From Bombyx mori (Eukaryota; Arthropoda; Insecta; Lepidoptera; Bombycidae): DNA of 64,000 bases. Location: positions 11,549,501 through 11,613,500 of the forward strand of contig NC_085121.1 in assembly GCF_030269925.1 (NCBI RefSeq), written 5' to 3'. Below are positions 48,101 to 60,100 of the stretch, piece after piece (positions within the stretch are counted from its first letter, which is position 1; each line of letters opens with the position of its first letter). Under the pieces are notes generated by a model that was not told the DNA's origin, did not search any database, and saw only the letters and a program-made list of their open reading frames with translations. Both the position numbers and the translations under genes were made by a program.

Positions 48101-51100
48101 ATCAAAGGTGGCAATCTGTGCATTTGGACAAAAAAATGTTATTGATATGTCAATACAGATTGATTTGAATATAGTCGTCTCCTTCAAAGAATACGGTTCA
48201 AAACCTGCATTAAATAAAGGTTAATACTTAACTTGTTATTTATCTAAGATGTCGTTCAGAAGAGTTTTGTGACTGCCAATGGAATACAAAGTCTGGAATG
48301 GAGTATAATTCGTTTTTCTGATTTACCAATCATTGTCCAAAAGTCACATTGCCGGCTTTGATAATAGTCGACTCATATACTCGACAACTCCATAACAAAT
48401 TTTTTTTTATTGCCCTTGTAGGCAGACGAGCATACGGCCCACCTGATGGTGAGTGGTTACCGTCGCCCATGGACTTCAGCAATGCCAGGGGCAGAGCCAA
48501 GCCGCTGCCTACCGCTTAATACTCTCCACAAGCCTCGTTTGAAGAAGGACATGTCATAGCGCTCGGGAAACACCGTGGAGGGGAGCTCATTCCATAGCCG
48601 GATGGTATATGGCAAAAATACCTCTGGAAACGCGCTGTGGATGACCGCAGTAGCTCCAGGTAATATTGATGAGCTCTACTCCGATGGCGGGCTGTGCGAT
48701 GGTAAAAACGAGATGCCGGCATTAACTCGAACAATTCCTCAGAGCACTCCCCATGGAACATACGGTACAAAATACAGAAGGAACCGAAGTCCCTCCGCAG
48801 ACTCAGAGGTTCCAAACGATCCGTGAGAATGGATGGATGGAACAACTCTAGTGAGACCGAGAAAAAATATGAACAAAAAGTTATTTCAACAATAACTGAC
48901 ACGTAATTCAAACGAGACGACCTCATGTCTCAAGAGAAGGAGGGTGGCGGTAATCATGTTCATATAACTATGGACTCCGGTAATAATTTAACAAGCAATA
49001 GAATGCTATTTGAGAGTAGTACATGGTATAATCTCATCATCATCATCGTCAGTCCCCACAGTCGTCCACTACTAGACACAGGCCTCTCTAAATTTACACC
49101 ACTGAGTCCGGTCTTCGGTTCTCTTCATCCATTTTAGCCGACCAACTTTCGAAGGTCAGCGCACCACCATTACATATATCAATGCGTGATCTCCACTCAA
49201 GAACCTTTCTGCTTCAGAGATTGTCGGTTTTAGGGCATATTTGTCCAGCCCACGGTCACTTCAGCTTACCGACATAATCTCAACCCTCAAATTTTTGGAA
49301 TAACCGTTGATAAGGATGTATTTGATAGATAACACATGATATAAGCTTATGTGATCACTACTGAATTATTATTACGGGCTAACAGCACATAAAACTAATC
49401 CTATGAGTCAAGAGGCGGTTCTCTTCTTCGCACTTTTCTCTGGGAAAGATTACGTTATACTTCTGCAGTATATTATAAACAGTATATTTATATTTTTATG
49501 CATATTAATGCATACATCACCTGTTACTTTAGAAGGCCTTATGCAAAAATTATGCATTAAATTTTATCGTTCATACAGGTTTTATTAACGAATGGAGGTT
49601 ATGATTTCTTATATGCTGTCAAAAATAAGGCATCCGGGTTTTTATATTTGTGACAATAGTACTACTAGCAAAGCAACCTTTTTTTTGTTTAAATAAGCGA
49701 CTTTCTATAAATGTCTTCCTGAGATATAATTTATAACACAGTATGTGATGCTTAACCGCAGTTTATTAAGTTGAAAGATGCTACATTATTAAGTAGTAAT
49801 ATTAATTTAGAAGATAAGAAAAACTGTATTAAAAAAAAAACGTATCATATTATTTTGTACTAGTAAAAAAGTCTTTTGAGTTGTGACGGGTACAACCATC
49901 GTATGCTACATTAATTATATCTATGATAATTTCATCAAATATGCACAACTATGATTAGCCAAGAATTGTCTTGATCAAGTTAGCTTTTGTGATTTTATAA
50001 TGCTATAGACAGATATTTAATAAAATTCCAAAAATGACAATACTTTTTATACTCTTTTTCTTTGCAATTTTACGTTCTTGGCTTAAAACAATTTTATTCA
50101 CTATTGAAACTAAAAGTACTATACGGTTCCTAATTATTATTTTTAGTTTAGCTCCAAGAATTTATTTTTTATTAGCAACAGTGGAGATAATAACAATTTT
50201 AACAGGTATGAAAACATTTACGGGGCATTTCTATTTTACGAAATACATGGCATGAACGTTTTAAATTACTTCAAAAACCCATCAAAACCAGCTCAAACCA
50301 AGAGAAAAAAGTTCAGAAAAGTCTAATTTAAGTGCTTTTATATCAAACTTCATATTATAATAAGGGTCGTGATAAAGATTAACAATAATTATGCAGGGTA
50401 GGAAATCATTGTGTGATGAATTTTAAAAATATGGCTTGGCGTTCGAAGTCCGTAACATTTATCGATAAACATCATATTTATTTATATACACGAATTGTAT
50501 TCTAAAATGCAGTTCTTGATGAGCAGATCGCACAAGGCTTGTTGTGCATTTAACACTAAGTTATTGTTTTGTTTGTATATGAACTTGGCGACGTGTTGAC
50601 AATTAACAACGATTAGCGCCCAGACGAGAGCAAAGGGAATTATGACGCCAGATCGGTTTTAATTGAAGCGTCTCAGTGAGTATAGTTGACATGCAAATTA
50701 ATTGTGAAGCCATAAAATAATAAACAACTATGAGCGACGTACTTGTGGATAATAATGAATTAAGGTTTATTATTGGAAGTCATTTCTTATCTTTGAAATA
50801 GATACAATAAAGTAAATCGAACTGTTGTTATATGCAAGATAAGCTGAAAATTTCTAGAAACTTATTTCTTGATAAGTAAACGAGACAATATTCAAATTAA
50901 TTATGAAGAAACAAGAATAAATACTTGTTGGGGATGGACATAGATATAGTGAACTTTTCATCTCATTTGAGAGCGGGTACTATTTGATTCGATGGGATAA
51001 CGTCAAATGTCAACGCGCGGGGTTATTATAGCCTGTGGTCCGGAAGTACAGTGAGGCCGAATTTGCCAGATTAGAATGAAGGAACCAAAGCAATGTACGC

Positions 51101-54100
51101 GAACGCGGGGTTAAGCGGCGGATTCGAGACGGTGTACCCACTGCGTTTGATGTTTGAATTAGTAGCATATTAACATATTATGTAGTCATTCCATGACGAT
51201 GTTAAAATCATAGATACAAGTCCATCAAGCCCATGCGATGGACCGACCAAGTCAACTCGGTAATTAGCCGCTATTTACGTGAGTTGCTACACTCACCATA
51301 AACACCTCACCACAAACCGGGAGTAGTGTCGATTGCTCGTGAGGCGCATAAAATTTGCCCACAGCAATGATAATTAATGACGACCACAACCGCTCTGACA
51401 AGAGTGATACGACAAAGAAGAAAGAATCATCATCACCGATGAACAATATACACTATAATATTATTATGATAGATAGATTCACTGGTGGTAGGACCTCTTG
51501 GGAGTCCGCACGGGTAGGTACCACCACCCCGCCTATTTCCGCCGTGAAGCAGTAATGCGTTTCGGTTCGAAAGGTGGGGTAGCCGTCGTAACTACACTGA
51601 GACCTTAGAACTTATATCTCGAGGTGGGTGGCGCATTTACGTTGTAGATGTATATGGGCTCCAGTAACCACTTAACACCAGGTGGGCTGTGAGCTCGTCC
51701 ATCCATCTAAGCAATAAAAAAAAAAAGATAAGCCATGTATTGTAAATGTATCATGATATCCAGGAGACGTTCCGTGGAAACCCTCAGGATATCCAATGGG
51801 CCTGTGAATATGGCCCTTACGTCGCGTACAGTTCGCAAAAACGAAAACAGGTGACAGTGCCGATGATTCCTGACAGAGTAATACTGAAAATTACTTTCGC
51901 TCCGTTTTAAATATCATTTTTGGGACGACACGTTACGTAACACATTTAAAAATCAACCGAGGCCCGGGAGTCTCGAAGGAGTGCGGGAAAGGCGGCTGCC
52001 AACTGTCTTTTGGGTTGTATTAAAATATCATGAAATAAACAATGACACAATTTCGTTTAAAGTCAAATATTTACGCTCAATTTAAGCTATCCTTTTATTT
52101 GATTATGATGATGATGAACTAAACTACTATAATTTTTTAACATAATAAATGCTTAAAATTTTTATTTGTGTCATCTCCAAGGAATTTTTGGTTATTGAAC
52201 AAACGTAAACACATTTCTCTAATCACCAGTTTCCGTTAAACGAACAACGGAAATTTTCCAAAATAAATTTTGGAATATTAAATTTTAATTGATGTCGGAC
52301 CAATTATCAAAGAAAATCTTCCACCAGGCAATTAGTTGCAAGTTGTGCTTGTAAATTGATTTATCACTTGTGTATACATAGTTAGTAATGACGATTTTAA
52401 AGATCTGTATCGTTTTAAAATTAAATTATGTAATTATTATTTTTGTAATACATTTAACTCTACGTCACGAGATGATAGTGTCTTCTTCGATCATATATAT
52501 AATAAACAAAAAATAAACAAAAAATCATATATATACATATTTTCGTCATTCCATTTTCTTTTCACTCTCAATCGTGAACTGGACTTGTCGAATTAAATCG
52601 TCTATTTATGTTAAATCCACAGCTGTCACGGCCAGTTCACAGCTTCAATTAAAACAGAGATCGCTATATCAATACTGCCACAATAATTTTACGTCGCACA
52701 GGTAATTTGCGATGCATATCGCGATGAGATAAAGCCGTATTATTCACTTGAATACATTCAAACACAAAACGAATCATTAGCTTATCTGTTCATCTGTAGC
52801 AATATTCTATATATGTATGTATGTAGACTATTTCTGCGCTGAAGCAGTAATCCGTTTCGGATAGAAGGATGGGACAGCCGTTATACTGCAAAAATTGAAA
52901 CCTTAGAACCGATGTCTGAAGATGGGTGGCGGCATTTATGTTGTTGATGTCTATGGATTCTGGTGACCACATCGTGTAATAAAATCAAACCCGTAAAATT
53001 ATAATTTGCGTAATTACTGGTGGTAGGACCTTTTGTGAGTCCGAACGGGTAGGTAACACCACCCCGCCTATTTCTGCCGTGAAGCAGTAATGCGTTTCGG
53101 TTAAAAGGGTGGGGCAGCCGTTGTACTGTACAGACTGTACTAAGACCTTAGAACTCATATCTCAAGGTGGATGGCGGAATTTACGTTGTACATATCTATG
53201 AGCGCCGGTAACCACTTATCACCAGGCGGGTCGTGAACTCGTCCACCCATATAAGTTTTTTTTTATCAACAAAAAATACTTTTTTAAATTCAAAACAAAA
53301 TTAGGGAAGCCAATAAATACTTTTACGGTTTTAAAATCGCGTTTATCATCTAACTCAATAGATTCTCTTATGATGAGGATCAAATCAAAAGTCAAATACA
53401 CTCAAAGATCTATAAGTATACAATTATAAAATTCTAGTAAAGTCCAAAGTATAAAATTCTTTCTGCGTGTAAAGAAACGGAATTGTCATTATTATTATTT
53501 TTATAAATACTACTCCGAGACGTTTACGACCATGCAGAACCGTACAACATTCGAAATTTCGGAAACAGTACAATGAAATTAATAAGCCCGAAATTAAACC
53601 GTAAAACTCGTTTTATTAATGTCTACTACTACACACGCGCAAAACCAAAGAAAATACGACTTTACTAAATAAATTTTAATTTTTTTCTGATCGTATTCAC
53701 AATGTTCACATATTAAATAATTGGAAGTTTTTATTGTTGTACTGGACCCAGTTTGGACCACAGAATGTGACTTCATCGAAAGCTTCAAGGTAAACAACTC
53801 GTGGAAATAGTAATCTATAATAAGTTATTTATTAGCATATATATATATATATATTTTTTTACATATTCAAATGTTAACTTCGAGTGTCGATATCCGCAAC
53901 GAAGGTATTTTTCCAGTGCTCGTTTCTATCAGCATAAACGCATCGAATAATACAGTAAAGCCTTTTATTCGCGGAGTATATGTTGCGTAAATATGCCGCG
54001 AATACAGAAACCGTGAATATGGCGTGATAATTTACATATTATATAATTATTGGGGATACCTACGTATCTCGGTGACAATATAGAAAACATACTTTAGGCA

Positions 54101-57100
54101 TACTTGTAATAACATTAAACTTTTTTATTAGTCTTGACGACGCCTTTCAAAGGATATTCGGTTGGATACCTGCATATTGGAATCCTTTTTATAAATGTGT
54201 ATTTACAGATGTACCAATAAGATCCGAGAATAAATAAATTTTTAGCAGCTAATATAGGAATTGGCTGGCTTATTTTTGTAGGCAGTGGTAAACGGATTCC
54301 TGATCTTCTTCGTTTGGTTCCTCTTAATTAAATTCGTAATAAAACGAAAAATAAGTTAATTTTGCACAATCATTCAGTTCTGAAATAACACACAGAAATA
54401 GGCTTTTTGATCACGTAGATTAAGCTTATAAGCTTAAAATTTACAAATTATCAATTCGCAACTTTATCTTTGTATCGTTTTTTATTAATTTATTTATTAA
54501 AAACCTACCAATAAGTTAAAGCTATTTCAAAACAAACTGTTAACATCCCACCATATTAATTATTTTTATTTTATCCATTACATTTTCAATCAATACAATG
54601 GTTATTTTGTCGGTTTTCACGAGTCATACACATAATTAGGAATATTTTAAAAGTTTAATCTGGCATTTATAATTTCCACTTTATTATCTCAGACGGCTTT
54701 CTTTTCAATTTCAGTTTTCGTGGCCACGGACGATTCAGGTCAGTCGTATTAATTATAATACAATAGGTGTCAAAAGTCGGCTCTCTAAGCGGCCGGAAAT
54801 GCTTGTACAATGCGCGGACGATTTATCAATTGACTATTGTCGCAGATTACGAGCGCTTTATACAAAGAATCAAAAAGGAAATTGCATTCAAATGAAAACA
54901 GGAAATGGTGAAGAAAATTTTAACCTTTAAATATAACACACCAGAATATAACACATTTCGTTAACGTTGTCTGTGAGAATTTAGAAACAGGCTTCGCAAC
55001 ACTTTAATACATACTTCTTTTTTTTACTATTGAAAGATTACTGGTGGCCCGGAGGCCTTTCCAGTTTCACCAGGACTGGTGGGTGAACAAAGGGTCAGCC
55101 AGAAGGGGTTGGATTTGCTAACAGCTGCCCGAGCGCAACCGAAGGAGACCTAACAACTCAAGAGCAGCTGTTTCGTGAATGAATCTACTACCGGATCGGA
55201 CTTGCGACCCACTGAGAAGATCCGGCGAGAAACTCAGCGAGCTGATCCATGGGTTAGGTTGCACGGCGAACTCTTTGTCGAGTTCGACGAGTACGGTTAC
55301 CGGGGTCCCTAAGCCTGCTCCTAGTGTTAGAGCTGATGGCGTCTAATGCAAAGGTTATTGGATCTGATGGATCCGTAAGGACTAAAACTTCCACCTACGA
55401 GACCTTTAACTGGCTCAAAGTATTCAGTTATATTACAATAACTACACTGGCTATTTAAATTGTCAGGTCTTTCGTAATAAAATAGAAATTTGCCCAAGAG
55501 TTCGGTCCATACTTAGAAACTATTAAATATGTACATACTACATACATACATTAAATTATTATTTATATTTCATTTCCAAGACACTCTTATCTATCCTGCT
55601 AAATTAAACTAACAAATTAATTTCTTAGTATTTCATCCATTTTGAAAGACGATCAAGTAATAACAAAATAAATTATTAGGTCATTGTTTTTCATACACGA
55701 AGCCTGTTGTTCAAGCATACTTGGGTTAATGTTTACAAGATTTCAAAAAAAGATGTTTACACAAAAAAGTTAATGAATTTTACACAACAAAATTTTACAT
55801 AAAAACACCGATTCTGATTCAGTTTTAACCAACGTTTTTTTTTCTCTTTTTATTTGACCTTCGCGTGTCGACTTCCTTTTAAATATGCATTAATAAGTAC
55901 AATAAATTAACTATTCACTATGATGACATTTCGCAACCTTACTTATTTTAATAGACAACAATTCCTTCAAAATTAACGATATTCAATATGACAAAAACAT
56001 TAAATATGTTGTTATTAACAACGTTTTTAATTTCATTTCGTTGAGCAGACGACCCGACCATTGGTTCACAGGTCACCTGAACCCACAAATAACGAGAATA
56101 CTAATGCCAACCTTGAGCCATTGCTTTAAAGTTTACATTGCATTAGCCTTTCAAATCGGAACGCATAGATGAGGACAACAGACCGATGACTGCAATATAG
56201 TAGCAGTATCGTGATTAATAAATAAACCAGACAGATCAAACTGTATCTTAATCCAGTCCGTGAGTAGCTGGAATGGCTGCCAGCGATTAGGTCCGCGAAA
56301 AAATCTTAATGAAGCATCTGGTGCTAAGTGGTTGTCGGAGCCCATAGACATATTTTTTTGGTACAATTCCTTATTAGGAAAGGCAAGGGGTCTAAGCCCA
56401 TACAGCTTTGTCTGTTCTATATAATTTCTGAAATAAATTTTCAAAAAAGCCAAAGCCAGGTCTTATACGATTTATATTATATCTTGAAATAAAAATTTCA
56501 TTAAGGCCGAAGCCAAGTCCTATAATAATTTCTTCCGCCCATAGACAATAAGTACGTAAATGCCACCACCCACCTTGAAACATGAGTTCTAAAGTCTCAT
56601 TTTTAAAGTACAGCGGCTACCCCACCCTTCAAACCGAAACGCTTTACTGCTTCACGGCAGAAATAGGCAAAATGGTGGTAACCTGCCCGTGCGTGCTCAC
56701 AAAACGTCGCATCACCAATACAAATCACCAAACATTGTGTCTTAAAGACCACTTTAAACATAGAACGGTATTAAAAATATTATTAATCACTGATTAAATT
56801 CGAAGTACCTCAAATTGTTTCGAGAAAAAACATGACCTTAGGCTACAATATTATGACGTTTATATTCGCCATCAAATACGCAGGTTCAAACAAACAATGC
56901 GTACGTACCATTTGTTGAAAAAATAAAGCAATTTGTAATTCAGATTGCATTCGTACATAATAATTATTATAATAGGTACTTGTGAAGGGTCGATGAATTT
57001 GGTGCCGAGTCTGACGCAGAGGCATTCAAATATGAATCTTTCTAGAAAACGCTTTTTGGTTGCGTCGACAACCCTTATATGAATCTTTCTAGAAAACGCT

Positions 57101-60100
57101 TTTTGTTGCGTCGACAACCCTTATTTGTATTCCAGTTATTATGTAAATATGTAGCACGGCTTTACTGAGAAGTATTTTCGAATTCAAATTTTGAAAACGT
57201 CAAACTTTAACATTTCACGCACAAACACAGTCGTTGAAGATATATTTATTTTAATTTTAGAACTTTATACAGGTGCATCTGATTTGAATAGTAGAATATT
57301 CTATGTGCTTCACATGCACTATACATGTTGTTCTATTGGCGACAGCTAACAATCACTATGAACTCTACAAACATTAGTTTTTTTTTTGATTAACAAACGA
57401 GCAGTGCAATTCTAGATCAAAGGATTCAGCATCACATTCGTGCCACTAAACTATGTACGGGATGAATACGACTCCGCTCTTAACATTTCACTTACGCGGA
57501 AAATAATTGTTATTAGTACTAAATCAAACATAATTTCACGTTTTCAGAACGTTTGTGATAAGATTAGACTTGATTAAAGCCATTTGAAAGCCATTGGCCA
57601 AATCTCGTATTGCTTAGAGGCGCGTAGCGATCGTGATGATACACGGAGCAGTAATGGGTTCAATTGATTTATGTACAGGGAATATCGCGAGTAGTATTCA
57701 TCCGTTGTGTGACTGCCAGAGGGCCGTACCTCCTGCTGGGGTTCCTCGCCGAGCGAGTCGCCCAGTGCCTCAGCCTGGCTCTTCATTATAGAATATATTT
57801 TCACGTATGGCGCCTTCAGGAGCTACACGCAACCGCATATATTAGTACGTATCACAGTTATGTGTCTCGTGTCAACTTCGCGATCAAAATAAGAATGAGA
57901 TGGTCAATGACCTTTAGCTGTCAAATGACATGTCACAAAAGATGATCTAATTATTTTTTTTAGAGTAAAACATTAAAGCTACGATTATTTTTTAAATAGT
58001 TTAAAATAACGTTATTTGTTGTCGTATTTCAATTTTACTAAAATGATTTACTCATTTTTATTTTGGTCGTCTTAATTATGTATGTCGTATGCATTGTTTT
58101 TACGATCGAAAGTATTCTTTGTAAAATAAATTAGTTTATTTATTATGTGGCGCTGTATGTGACACACAAATCGGGCATTTCATGAACCTTATTAGCGTGT
58201 GTACGATGCTTCCGAGAACTGTTTTGAAAACACTGTCCCCAATATTTGGAGTGGATTAAACGAGGACAAATTAACTACACGTCAAAACGCCTCTGGAATG
58301 CTATTTAATATTATAACTATTATTATAATGTTTACAACGTTATAGCTTTAACGTAACGAAGACGAGCAAGAGAGAAAAAAACAACCATTCAGATGTGCCT
58401 TATTCGATGTAAAATGTCCAATGTGTACCGTAATGTGGAATGTGAGTTTGAGTTGCGAAATCGTCAGTAAGTGTGAAAGCGTTGTTAGATCGTACATTAT
58501 ATTAAAAATCATTTGTAAATTATTCGAATAGCTAATTATAATAACTAAAATGGAGTTGGACAGGACGTAAGCTACGTTGCAGAAAAATAAATAAGTGGAG
58601 TAAACGAGTAAGTTTATGGTATTTTGTCCGAAAACAAGATGGAGTGACGATATACGTCTAACCCTAGGACCATACTGGACCCGAGTTGCAGAGGACCAAG
58701 CTCAATGGAGAGAGCTGGAGGAGGCCAATTTTTTTTTATTGCCCCTGTAGGCAGACGAACACACGGCCCACCTGATGGTAAGTGGCTACCGTCGTCCATG
58801 GACTTCAGCAATGCCAGGGGCAGAGCCAAGCCGCTGCCTTGTCCACGCCTATGCCACGAGGCACGCGAGATATATTATAAGAAATAAAATGTATAAACAC
58901 AAAAAATGTTCAATTGCATCATGCATGCAGTTCGGAATTAAAGGGCTTTATTATTATTATTATAATTATAATAATTCTTACCTCCCATGACTCGCGCGTG
59001 ATGTCAGACACGTCGTCGTTGCTGCTGGCGCGATCGTCCTGCGACGAGTAATCTCAGTTCAAACATTGCGTAAATTAATTACGTAGCTATTAGTTAAATT
59101 TAATAATTATCTCCGCGTAAATCAAGTCAACGCGAATCTCTTATCTTTTAGTGTAGGCAACTGTATATATTATAAACAGGTAAAGGAAGAAAACAGTTTC
59201 ATTTTCTTCTCTGTTTTTCAAACGATTTTCTTATTTTTTGTTTCTAGTAGATATTGACAAGCTGTAGTGTTGTCAATTAAAATTAATTGGATTTTTTTTT
59301 CAAATGTCAATGAGAGGGCAAGAATATGCTTTATTGTAGTACACCAAAATAAATAAAAATGTAAAAAATTAAATACAAAAAAGTACAAAGGGCAGTCTTA
59401 TCGCTAATAGCCATCTCTGTTAGAGAACAATTACAAAACGAAGAGAAAAAGTGTAATACGTAAGTGAATATCGATCTTGAGATTTCAGTGATTATGGTCG
59501 AATTTCGATCATATGCGATGTTTTATACTACGGGGAAATTTGTTTCCGGTGGAAGTCAATATCTTTGTTACGCACATTAACGGTCCAGGATTACCTACTC
59601 ATTTTTGTGCGGTGTCTACGGTAAGTGAAGTCTATCAATGTTTTAATCTAATGCCTTGTTGTGGTTCATATGGATACCAGCAACAACAGTCACAATCGAG
59701 CCGTTACGTAATGAGGATTCGCTTCAAGCCTCGTTTTAAGAAGCACACGCCATATTGTCTGGTGTATGATAACAAACAATCTCTTTTTAGACGTTGTGAT
59801 GTTGTCTATCAGTACTCGATGACGGTAATGAACATGTAAAGCCGTGTCTGTGTTTGTACATTTGATTAATATTGAAATTCGAAACATTATCTAACTTGAT
59901 GGATGAAAACAATTTTATTCGCATTCACTTGTTATGTATCCAAATCGGGATCAGTATAAGATATGAACTGGAAATCGAGTACAGTATATAAAAAACATAT
60001 TATGTCCAGTTAAATCTACATTACTTTATATTAAGTGAGCAATCGTGGGGACACGAGATAACACCATCAATCTGACCCGGAACCTCTTGGTTGGGACATA

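Larger units (their letters stand above)
44387..57729. other. OXR1 intron DNA right of the retrovirus
   Basis: No exon recognised in 13 kb. It contains the repeats listed separately, a poly-A at 47349-47370, a GC-rich patch at 47620-47720 and a TA run at 53837-53855. An alternative OXR1 promoter could lie here but nothing proves one. Confidence 0.4.

Noticed and set aside
59513..59839. 108-codon open frame in an OXR1 intron
   Set aside because: No recognisable motif, no splice sites at its ends, and codon content like the surrounding intron.
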